Shown piece after piece: positions 55,054-64,000 of a stretch of DNA of 64,000 nt. Within the stretch, counting starts at the first letter, position 1. Each line of letters begins with the position of its first letter. The translations under genes and the position numbers were made by a program. The notes below the pieces were generated by a model. That model was not told the DNA's origin. It was given only the letters and a program-made list of their open reading frames with translations, and made no database searches. Origin of the DNA: Neoscytalidium dimidiatum (lineage: Eukaryota > Ascomycota > Dothideomycetes > Botryosphaeriales > Botryosphaeriaceae); assembly GCA_037367355.1 (NCBI GenBank), contig CM074699.1, positions 1,364,001-1,428,000 of the forward strand. Direction: 5' to 3'.

Positions 55054-58000
55054 CTAATCCATTTTTGCCTCACTCAACCAGGACCAAATCTTCTTGAAGT
55101 ATTCCTCATTCACCGGTCTGACTTGGCCGAGAACAGGGGCAATCTTCCTCGCCTCCTCTGTGGCGAAGACCCGCCGTTCGTCTTTAGAATCCCGAGCCCC
55201 TTCGCCGTTCGTTTGCGGGGGAGGCGCGCCTTCGTATGCGTGTTTCCAGTGTCCGAGAAGCTTCATAGCTGGGTGGTCCTTACCACCTCCCGTGTCTTTG
55301 GATTCTTCCAACCGTCTGAGCCATTCCTGCGGGTCCACGATCTCGAAATCTTCCATCTTCTTCACCCACGAGAGCAACTTGATCCAGTCGGGTTTCAGAT
55401 GCTCGTTTACAATGTGATAAATCTGTGTCTGACCTCCTTCACTCCCGTTTTCTCGCTTTTCGGAGCCAATGTTTTCCAGGGCTTGGACAAACGACTCGGC
55501 TGCAGTGTCCACTGGTAGCCAATTGAGCGGCTCATCCATCAATGAGGGCAAGCAGCCTGTCAACCTTGCTGTGCTGAGCATCATCGGCCATGCCTCCTGA
55601 GTATTCCAGATTCCATTCTGAGTATCTCCGCTCAGCTGACCAACACGGAAAACGGCTATGCGAGAGAGCAACCGCGTTTGTCTGTGTGCATTATGACAGA
55701 CGTGCTCAGCAACCCATTTCGAACGTGAGTAGCCAAGAGGAGAAGCCGAAGAGGGAGATTCCATAACCTTCTCTGGAACTGTTCTCTTGGCTGCGTTCAT
55801 AGCACTGGCGACAGACGAACAATATGCAAATTTTGGTGGCAAAGACCTTGGCGAGTACAAGGCCAGATTAATGAGATTAAACAGGCCTGTTTCGTCAGTT
55901 AGTCCATAGAGTCTGGAATTTGGCTATGCTTACCGGCAATATTGTCTTTCTCAAAACTCCGCAACCGCATTCGGAAATTGACGGACCAGGCAACATGCAT
56001 GATGATGGTAGCTTCAGTGGCGATCTCGGTGTACGTCTCTGCGGACAATCCAAGGTTGGGATCGCCAAGTTGAGACTGGAGGACAATCACCTTGTTGTTT
56101 CCGGGATGCGGAGAATCCAGTCCAGGGAGACCTTTTTGCCTGAGGGCTTTGTCGACTCTTCCACGAGCAGCGTACTCATCTGAACCACGGACTAAGCAGT
56201 ATATCTTGGATGTGTAGTCTGACTTGCGGTAGAGATTTAGTATGTGTGCGCCGAGGGCTCCCGTCGCCCCTGTAAGAACCTAGTTTTTTCAGCACATAGT
56301 TTATTCATAGGGAAGAATTTCCTGACCACGACTTCCGAATTATGCGCTCCTTTCACAGTGTTGATGATTGTATCAGTGCTCGTACAATCCTCCTGGAAGC
56401 AACTATACTTCTTGACAAGCTCAAGCATAAGATTATACTCATTTTCATCGTCCACATAAGACTCCCCATGACGCAACTTTATAATGTTCTCACTTAACCT
56501 GAACAATCATTGTAAGCATCTAGAAGTGGATGAAGGTAGTTGTTGTCCAACACACCTCTTAACAGTACCACAATCTTCTACGATGCTCAGTGGGAGCTCT
56601 GCTGAGTTCTTTGGAAGTAGCTGTTATTCCACATCAGCATTTCTCCTGCCCAAGAGAGACATCAAGAAGGGACGTACCTGCGCCAAACTATATCTTATCT
56701 GCATACAAGCAACGGAATCCACGCCAAATGCGAATAAATCATCGTCGGGGTTCAATGACTTCGATTTCGAAACGATGCCCTCGACCAGCCCCATGATAAA
56801 GCGGGAAACCTCTCCGTCCGGAACTGTCGAGTGGTCGCCCACACTGAGCTTCTCGTATGCCTGCTCAATGAGCTCAGCATACCTGTCTTCTGCAATCCCT
56901 CTCATAACCGTCCCTTTGCTACTTTTCTCCAAAGCGGAGGCGTCATGCGGCATCGGTACCAGCATGTTCCGGGGTATTCGGGCATGATCCTGACTATCCC
57001 CATTTAGCATCTCAATCAGAGGCTTCACCGCGTCCACCAACTCCTCGTCCGAAGTAGCCGCGAATTCCTCCGCCCGGAAGAGCAGCGCTCCCGGAAAAGG
57101 CCTCCCATTCCCGAAAATCAGCGCATCGTGCAAGAACGGGCTCGCCCCCATCGCCGCCTCCAGCGGCGCAGGGTCGAACTTCTTGCCCGTGACGAGCGTG
57201 AGCTGCGAGTCCGCGCGCGAATGGTACTTCCACGCGTTCTCGATGATCGGATGCGGGACCATCAAGTCCGCCGTCGCGAAGGAGCCATCCCCCCTGTTCG
57301 TCTTCGCCTACAGCGCAAACATCAGCCTGAACATCACCACACCGAAACAAAATAAAAGAAAAGAAAAAAGGAAGAAGAAAAAAAAATTATTATCCTTACC
57401 ATATGCGGCCACCCCTTCCGCACCACCACCTCCGCCAGCCCGGCCGGATCCCCGCCGACCTCCTCGAACGCCAACCACCCGGCCCCTTCCTCCCTCCCGC
57501 ACCTCAAGTACTGCCACTCCGCATCGCTCGCGTACTCGCGGTGCGACGACATCAGGAACCCGCACTCGGCGCTGCCGTACCGCGACACCAGCCGCACCCC
57601 GGCCGCGGCCAGCGCGTCGCCGACGTCGCCGGCCATGGCGGCGCCCCCGACGCCGACCAGCTCCATGGCGCGCAGGTTCCGCAGCCCCGCCGCGTCGTCG
57701 TCGGCCGCCAGCATCTGCAGGACGTACGGGACGCTGGCGAAGTAGGCGATGCCGCCGCCCGACGGCGGCGCGGTCGATGATGATGATGATGATGCTGCTG
57801 CTGCTGCTGCTGCCAGGCACGCGTTGACGGTGGCGGCGGTGATGGGGGCGTGCTGCGCCGGGAAGAGGTGGCACGGGGCGTCGGAGGTCCAGGCGCGGAA
57901 GAGGTCGGCGACGCCGCCGTGGTAGAGGGGCGTGGTCGTGAAGGTGGCCTTGGCGGGGCTGGTGGGCAGGTGGGGCAGCGCGGCGACGGCGGCGCGGTGG

Positions 58001-58644
58001 GGCTGCGGGATGGGCTTGGGGAGGCCGGTCGACGTGCCCGAGGTGTGGTGGAGGTAGGCGGTGTCGGTTTCGCTGGGTTCGCGGGCCGCGGAGGGGGGTT
58101 GGGGTTCGGGGGACGAGGCGATGGTGGCGAGGATGTCCGGGGGGAAGAAGGTCGGGAGGTGGATGGTTGAGAGGGGGTGGGTTGGGGCGCTGGTGCGGAG
58201 GGGGGATCGGTCCGGGTAGGAGGTGAAAAGGATGGATGCGTTGCACTCTTTGCAGAGGTGGGCGACGGCCGCGGGCTGGCATTGCGGGGCTATCAGCAGG
58301 ACGGGGTGGCCGAGTCTGATTAGGCCCAGCCACATGAAGAGGAAAGTCGGAGAGCTGGGGCACATCAGCGCCACAGTCTGGTTGGGTTTGAGTTGGTCTT
58401 GAAATTTGCGGGAAAGCAGGTTGGCTACTATGATGGAACCTTTACGGACTGATGCAAAGCTCAGCACTTGGTGGTTCCATGGTAGTTTCCGGTCCTCTGA
58501 CGGCTCGAAAAATCCGACGGCGTGGCTATCTCCAACTGCTTCCGCCTGATGGTCTATGAAGTGGTTGATGTTGTTGAATCTGCGTTTGTTGTTGTTCATT
58601 TTGGCGGCCTGGCCAAGAGTGCAGACGAAGTAGTTCGTATCCAT
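55054..58644 (-). CDS. NRPS-like adenylate-forming reductase (A-T-R)
   Basis: Activates a carboxylic acid as adenylate, loads it on a carrier domain and releases it by NADPH reduction as aldehyde or alcohol. Exons are 57400-58644, 56678-57307, 56556-56620, 56327-56498, 55934-56279 and 55054-55886, giving about 1096 aa; an in-frame ATG at 58599 is an alternative start. Adenylation domain (about 1-540): HTSGTSTGLPKP, YGSAECGFL and a C-terminal Lys in SSKGTVMRG. Carrier domain: DDDLFAFGVDSVACMQIRY, with the phosphopantetheine Ser. Reductase domain: VLTGATGALGAHIL nucleotide motif and the catalytic YSRSK (Tyr-x3-Lys). All three domains look intact. No condensation domain is present. A GAT/GCT microsatellite gives poly-Ala and poly-Ser inside the A domain. 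The substrate cannot be read reliably. A role with the nearby P450 is possible. Confidence 0.9.
57776..57811. repeat. (GAT)6(GCT)6 trinucleotide repeat in the adenylation domain
   Basis: Perfect run of six GAT followed by six GCT on the plus strand. Read on the coding strand it produces the Ala run followed by the Ser run in the adenylation domain, then TAPPSGGG. It probably forms a surface loop. Confidence 0.9.
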
Positions 58645-60104
58645 GTTGACGGGGCGTTCAACGAGAACTGCAAGAAATGAGCATTGAAAGAATAGCTGCA
58701 GTGCTTTTTGAGCAGAGAATATATGAGGAGGAGGTTGCCTGGTTTTTGAAGCGGGTTCAGGATTGCAGTGACGAAGGTTTGGAACGACGGAGGAAGTGAT
58801 GATATCATGCAAAACGTTACACCAGCCGCACTAGGAGCCACAACAGCAGCAGCCACACTTTAACTGTCTCGCACCAGTGCATGTCATTCGGCAGAGCGAC
58901 GGTAAAGGGTAATTGCTTGTAACTAGAGATGCAGCTTCTATGAATAAAGCTTCCCGGATGTTCCTGGAACAGCCATCAAGGAGTGCGGTCTGCAGGGCGT
59001 TTCCGATTGCGGCAGGTATACCCGACCTAGTCTGCAGCCAACTGATCTTACAGTCCGGTCTGGACGGACACGCTCGACATTGGATACTACTACCCTTCCA
59101 TCCGAGAAGTGTCATTTTCAATATCTTCTAATAAGGTAGGTGGCGCCTTTCAATTTGACGTTTCCATCACGTGCCTGCCTGCTACACATCGAACCTAAAC
59201 GCAGCTCCGTTCGATCAGCATCCGTCTGCATCATCCACCAACTCAGCTGCCACTCACCACACCTAGATCCGCCGCATTGCCATTCGCTCGGTTTTGCGTA
59301 ATATACCGATAGCAATCGGATCTCTGACGCTGCAACCGTATCTGCAGCAGTCCATCGGTGGAATCTAAAAAAAAAAAAAAAAACACAAGCCGCCTCACGA
59401 CCACGGACACTGCTCAGCCTCACTCGCGCAATCATCCCCAGGTTGCCGAAGCGATCATGCGGAGGGCGGCCCTGATAAGCCCTGCCATGCTGGCTGACGT
59501 CTTGTTTTGACAGGTCACCGCCTCGCCGTCATGCAGATAGTTGCGGAGGTCGACAGATTCGTCTTGGCGTGGAGCGCGATTTAATGGCTCACTCGCAGGT
59601 GCAGCCGCCTCTCGCAATCAAACCACGCAACCATCCCCTCACCTTCATACGCAGTTCCTGGAGGTGGGGTGAAGCGAAGGGAAAAACACAAGCAATCTTC
59701 GCGCCATAGCTTCTATCAAGCGATGAGAACCTACTCCGTGGCAGACCCCGATGGCGCACAATCCCACCCACGCTTTCCTAAAAGGGAAAACAACCATCCT
59801 GGGGACCGGCATCTGCGCGCCAGGTTCGGCTCCATGTAGTTTTGTTCCTGGTGCGTATCATGACGGCCGACTCCCGACAAGCGTGTATCTGATGAGGCAA
59901 TTAATGCCTATCCACGAGACCACTTACCTGGAAAATTACAGCGGCCTTCCCGCCGTCGCACCTTCGTCAAAATAAATGCTATACAGCCGACCCGTCTCCT
60001 CTTCCTCACCTTCTCACCAAGAAAGCTTGCCTTGCCAGCCAGCAAACCTCCTTGTCGCGAATGTTCGAATCCTCCTCGCCCTGCTCCTACAACACCACCT
60101 CACC
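58645..60104. other. intergenic, divergent promoters, no gene recognised
   Basis: Between the divergently transcribed NRPS-like gene and the tail-anchored protein gene. Includes a 17-base A-run near 59367. An in-frame ATG at 59976 could extend the downstream protein. No other feature seen. Confidence 0.45.
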
Positions 60105-61076
60105 ATGCGCGAAGCCCCGGAAACCGCGCCGGTAATGCCATTCCCTCCACCCACCCACTCCCGCTCGACCCGCCGCGCCTGCGAAGCCGTGGTAGTCCTG
60201 CACCCTCGCACCTCGACCACCGAAACCAAGCGCTCCCGCGCCTCCACCGCCCGGACCGAGCACTCCCACGCCTCCTCGTCCAGCACCCACGCCGACCGCC
60301 CCTACTCGTGCATCTCCGCCGCCTCGGGCTCGACGCCGCCGCGGACCTACTCGCCGCCGCCATCCCGCTCCAACACGCCCGACGACAACAAGGGCAAGAC
60401 GCCGCTCTACAAGGCGGCGCCACTCACCTGCACCTGCACCTGCACCTGCACCTGCACCTGCACCTGCTCGGCCACGCACACCACCACAGGAAGTAGCAAG
60501 GGAGACCCGCCCATCCGCACCACCGCCGACGTCCGAGCCCATCTCGCCCGGGAGGGCATCACCGCCCTCCCGTCCCCGGCCTCCCTGCACGCCCTCGCGC
60601 GCCTGCCCCCTTACCACTACGCCCTCCGCCTCGAGATCATGCAGACGCATCAGGCGCGGCGGGCCCGCTCGGCGTGTCGCTCCCCGCCGCCGCCGCCGTC
60701 GTCATCGTCGTCATCGCCACAGCCGCAGTCGCGACGCCGCGATGACGACGATGACGACAGGCCCACGCCGGATGCGAAGCGGGCGAGCAGTTATGGGAAC
60801 AAGTACCTCGCGGCGCTGCAGGAGCGGCAGAGGCAGAGGGAGAAGGGGAGGAGGCGGATGAGCGGGTCGAGCGGGGTGTGGAGTACCGGTGGTGGAGGGG
60901 ATGCCGAGAAAGGGGGTGCGGCGGGGTTGGTTGTGAATGAGGGAGTGGGCCTGTGGCGGCCGCGGTTGGGAGTAGTGGGTCGGAGCTGTTTCGCGCGGGT
61001 GATGGTGGTGTGCGTCGTGCTGTGCGTCGTGGTGGTTGTGTTGGCCGTGGTGGTGACGCGGGTGGTGGAGAAGTGA
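60105..61076 (+). CDS. low-complexity protein with C-terminal membrane anchor, unknown function
   Basis: Single exon of 323 aa from ATG at 60105 (context ACCATGC); an upstream in-frame ATG at 59976 would add 43 residues. No domain is recognised. The first half is rich in Ser, Thr, Arg and Pro. A perfect hexanucleotide repeat encodes alternating Thr-Cys for 14 residues (about positions 107-120). A short ordered-looking segment follows: TTADVRAHLAREGITALPS then HALARLPPYHYALRLEIMQTHQARRA. Then come Pro, Ser and Asp runs and a basic stretch QERQRQREKGRRRMSG. The extreme C-terminus has one strong hydrophobic helix, VMVVCVVLCVVVVVLAVVV, followed by TRVVEK, so it is probably tail-anchored or single-pass. 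Open through 972 bases in GC-rich DNA, so chance cannot be excluded, but the terminal helix argues for a real gene. Confidence 0.6.
   Translation: MREAPETAPVMPFPPPTHSRSTRRACEAVVVLHPRTSTTETKRSRASTARTEHSHASSSSTHADRPYSCISAASGSTPPRTYSPPPSRSNTPDDNKGKTPLYKAAPLTCTCTCTCTCTCTCSATHTTTGSSKGDPPIRTTADVRAHLAREGITALPSPASLHALARLPPYHYALRLEIMQTHQARRARSACRSPPPPPSSSSSSPQPQSRRRDDDDDDRPTPDAKRASSYGNKYLAALQERQRQREKGRRRMSGSSGVWSTGGGGDAEKGGAAGLVVNEGVGLWRPRLGVVGRSCFARVMVVCVVLCVVVVVLAVVVTRVVEK
60425..60466 (+). repeat. (CACCTG)7 hexanucleotide tandem repeat
   Basis: Seven perfect copies of CACCTG (42 bp). In the coding frame of the surrounding gene it reads ACC TGC repeatedly, giving Thr-Cys pairs. Likely length-variable between strains. 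Confidence 0.95.
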
Positions 61077-61370
61077 GTCTGTGTGATTTGAGGGGGGAAC
61101 CTGTGTCTCGAGGATATAAGGATACTTGCCACCTTCGCGGGGTTGAGAGGAGTAGGAGATTGGTGTAGACTTGTAAGCCAAGTGGTCAGCCGTTTTGTGT
61201 ATCTTTTTTTTCCCGTTTTATTTAGCCTTGAGCGTCGTATTTAGTTTCATCATCCTTGATACAGATACGACGAATATGTCCAGGAAGCCCTTTTCATCAT
61301 TTGTTACTTCATTTCCGCATAACGTGACCTCCTGTCATTGCAATTACCTTACTCGCCTACCATCCAGTCC

Positions 61371-63629
61371 TCAAGCATCAACAGGTGTCATATAAGCCTT
61401 CACATGCTCGCCATAAAACGATGGTAAGAAAGTGTCACGAAACTTTAACTCTTTAGGACTTTGTATAAAATCAGCCATCATCTCAAAGATAAAAAAAAAA
61501 GAGAGAGAAGGGGGAAAGGGAAGAGAAGGACACGGAGCGAACAAAGCAGAGACTACGCTTACCTAGACTCAGCCAGCTTCATATCGAACTTCCTGTACAC
61601 ATGTGCAAAACAAAGCCGCAGCTCCGCCCAGGCAAGACTGCAGTCGTCAGCTCCTTCACGCCCCAATCTTCGAGAATGACGCCGACAAGCTGCCAACTCA
61701 CTTGATGCCCAAGCACATCCGCGGACCGCGCGAGAAAGACACGAGCCAGTTCTCGAGATCCGGGTTTTCGAGCCAGCGCTCGGGACGGAAAGCGTGCGGA
61801 TCGGGGAAAATGTCGGGGTTGAAGTGGACGAAGAGGCTGGAGCAGGACACGATGGTCTGGCATTAAGCGCTCAAAGTCAGCAAGCCAACTCTCTCTCTCT
61901 CAAAAAAAAAAAAAAAGGCTCGAACGAGACCAGCAAAAATCCAGAAGAAAAAAAAGAAAAAAAAAGAAAAACTGAAACGAGGGCAAGAGAAAGGGGGAGA
62001 GCAAGAAAAGCCACCTACACCCCCGGGCACCTGCGTCCCCGCCACGACCGCGCCCTCCCCCGGCACGACCCTCAGCAGCCCCGCCACAACGCCCGACGAC
62101 ATGCGCAACGCCTCCTTGATCACGGCGTCCAAGTACGGCAGCTCCGCCAGCTCCTTCACGCTCGGCCCCTTCCCGCCGCCGCCGCCGCCGCCGCTGCCGC
62201 CGCCGCCCTCCTCCGGCACCAGGACCGGCCACCTCTCCCGCAACTCCCCCTTCAGCCGCTCGTACGCGTCCGGCCGCCTCAGCAGGTGGAAGCTGCCCAC
62301 CATCAGCGCCACGCCCACCGTATCCGCGCCGGCGAACATCAGCGCCTGCGCCTCCTCGTACAAGCTGCCCTCGCCCGGCACGTCCGCGGCGCCGCCGCGG
62401 TAGGCGGCCGGGTCCATCAGGCGGTGGTAGACGGTCATGTCGTGCGGCAGCCCCTGGAGGCCGCGCTCGGGGTCGCGCAGCAGGGCGCGGATCTGGGCGC
62501 GCAGGAGGGCCTGCAGGTCGAGCATGCCCCTGGACGCGGGCGACAGGACGGCGGCGAGGGGCGGGGGGCAGGCGGTGATGAGCGTCTTGTAGAGGGCCGA
62601 GTGCTTGAAGCGGACGAAGACGGCGGTGGCGGCGTCCATGGCGATGAGGATCGGGGCGCGGAAGCCGGGGGCCTGGGTCGCGGCGATGGAGGCGCCGAAG
62701 CAGAGGTAGGTGATGACGTCCATGGTCATGCAGCGGAAGGCGTAGAAGAGGTCGGCCGGCTGGTCCGGGTGGGTGGCGTGTTGGGCGGTGAAGGCGTCGC
62801 AGAGGGCGAGGACTTTGGTCAGGAGGAGTGGCTCGCACTTGGCGATGGCGGCGGGCGAGAAGGATTTGGAGAGCACGTCTTTGCGCGCTTTGGACTCGCG
62901 GTAGGTGAGGAAGCCGAAGGAGGAGCGGTCCTCGCCGAAGCTGTGGTAGAGGTTGGGTTCTTTGTCCCATCGGTTTTTGGGGTTGTAGATGTCATGGTAG
63001 GCTTGTGGGTTGGAGAAGTGGAGCTGGGGAGTTTCGTTAGCTGCTGCGCTTTGGCAGCGAGCGAGAGTTGCAGAAGCTGTGGTTTAAGGGGGTTGAATAG
63101 TGGCATGATTTGGATGTCTAGCAATGCCGATTGAACATGCGATAGAAGAGAGGAATGAGAAGGCGCGGGGAAGTATCCTAGTTTCTAATACGTCACCGAC
63201 CGAGTTGATAGAGCACCCCGAGGGTAAAGCTCATTCCCCAGCTGGAAGTCTCGTTTGAATTCGCTTATGCATAAGCTTTCTATATAAGAAAGGATTGGGT
63301 GCTTATATGATGAGGCCGAGTAATACAAGCAATCGCTCAGCGATGTAAGCAAATTAAAGCAGACGCACCTCATTCGGTCCAACCCTCACAACGTTTCCAT
63401 ATCGAGCGTGGAGCACTTCCAGCTCGTGGCAGAATGACTTTTCCAGGACGCATTCCACCCAAGCCTTCCAGTATCCGGTCACAGCTGCGACGCGGGGTCC
63501 CGGGAAGCGCGAAAGAGGATGGAAGTACAGGTTGTAGATAGCGGTATAGGCGCACCATGTGGCGGCGGCGACAGCGATAAGAACAAGCAAGGCAGGCCAT
63601 GCCTGTTGCGAGCTAGGACCGTCATCCAT
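61371..63629 (-). CDS. cytochrome P450 monooxygenase
   Basis: Microsomal haem monooxygenase that oxidises small lipophilic substrates with electrons from P450 reductase. Exons are 63369-63629, 62019-63023, 61702-61856, 61563-61637 and 61371-61458, giving 527 aa. The start is MDDGPSS with an N-terminal anchor ([18 protein letters not shown]) and the hinge [11 protein letters not shown]. Core motifs are I-helix AGADTV, ExxR in KEALRMS, FRPERW and the haem loop [10 protein letters not shown] with the axial Cys, all intact. The last two introns are needed to reach [24 protein letters not shown] and then [30 protein letters not shown], the usual end of a group of fungal benzoate-hydroxylase/trichodiene-oxygenase-like P450s. 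Intron 1 is long (345 nt); intron 2 has 162 nt with A/T runs. A CCG repeat inserts a poly-Gly loop before the K-helix. Substrate unknown. Confidence 0.94.
62173..62207. repeat. CCG-rich trinucleotide repeat encoding a poly-Gly loop in the P450
   Basis: Nearly perfect CCG run with a single CTG interruption. On the coding strand it gives a Gly run interrupted by one Ser ([11 protein letters not shown] type). It lies between the J helix and the K helix, a loop that usually lacks such an insert. Confidence 0.85.
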
Positions 63630-64000
63630 AGCGTCAGGCGGGCAGTCAAGATCCACGGTGTTGGTGGTTGTTTCGAATTGGACCGGGAATTTGGAATGAC
63701 AGCGGCCTTGCGGATAGGGAGGATGACGAGAGGTGTTGATTCCTGGTTAGAACCTTGCTGAAAAACTGCCGGGGTGCGGGTGGCTCGCCCAGAGAGGGGG
63801 TTTAACATGGTGGCGGGGTGGGGTTTGCATGCGGGCGAAGCGTCTGTGTCGGGGCACTTTGCCCGATGGGGTAGCCGGGACGGGATTCGTTGGTGGGGAA
63901 GGGAAGGCGCGGCCGAAAAACTCTCCGCTTCGCCAGACCGGATGCTCAACTTCCGGAAATTCCTTTTCCTGGCCGCCGCTTGAGGACCATGGTACGTCCC
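63630..64000. other. promoter side of the P450, no gene recognised
   Basis: Upstream flank of the P450 gene. Only short frames are present and no domain is recognisable. The window ends here. Confidence 0.5.

Noticed and set aside
57308..58363. 351-codon Pro/Arg-rich frame on the same strand as the NRPS-like gene
   Set aside because: Out-of-frame shadow of the adenylation domain; the other frame carries all conserved motifs.
61900..62970. 356-codon frame on the P450 strand, rich in Arg and Pro
   Set aside because: Out-of-frame shadow of P450 exon 2.
61794..63134. 446-codon plus-strand frame antisense to the P450
   Set aside because: Gly/Glu/His low complexity produced by GC-rich antisense reading. 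The P450 on the minus strand has all family motifs across its exons.

Overview
The window is nuclear DNA from a filamentous ascomycete (Pezizomycotina; a Dothideomycete-like fungus is plausible but not provable here). The evidence is many short GT-AG introns (about 47-120 nt) with CTNAC-type branch points, a Zn2Cys6 regulator, Atg1, an S10 secreted carboxypeptidase, a GH79 gene, an NRPS-like reductase, a P450, and genes on both strands with no operons. Coding parts are GC-rich; intergenic stretches are less so and often several kb long. All gene models below were built by eye from splice signals, reading frame and family conservation; no alignment was run.

Left part (1-28 kb) is gene-sparse. 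It holds a zinc alcohol dehydrogenase (-), a short Zn2Cys6 protein (+), a secreted FAD oxidase (+), an intron-containing tRNA-Glu, a serine carboxypeptidase (+), a secreted alpha-carbonic anhydrase (+) and a 2EXR/F-box-like protein (-). Secreted enzymes dominate, and the gaps of 1-5 kb carry no recognisable gene.

Central part (29-52 kb) is a housekeeping core: mitoribosomal uS13m (-) divergent from ER cyclophilin B (+), DED1 RNA helicase (+), an MFS transporter (-), ATG1 kinase (-), a HIRAN/SNF2/RING helicase (+), and RPS28 (-) divergent from HIS1 (+) with a TGACTCA site between them.

Right part (52-64 kb) is accessory: a GH79 gene carrying three frame disruptions, an A-T-R NRPS-like reductase (-), a low-complexity tail-anchored protein (+) and a cytochrome P450 (-). 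The last three could form a small specialised-metabolism locus.

Most notable observations: (1) the last intron of cyclophilin B, if retained, ends the protein in HVEL (ER-retrieval-like), while splicing replaces that end with a transmembrane anchor; (2) a dispersed family of roughly 65-90 bp inverted-repeat elements (arms related to AGTTGGAGCAGTCGTCCGG) occurs three times, two copies lying inside introns of ATG1 and the SNF2/RING gene; (3) the GH79 gene has three separate net +1 shifts; (4) the RING finger and the FAD oxidase each lack one residue normally expected in their families.
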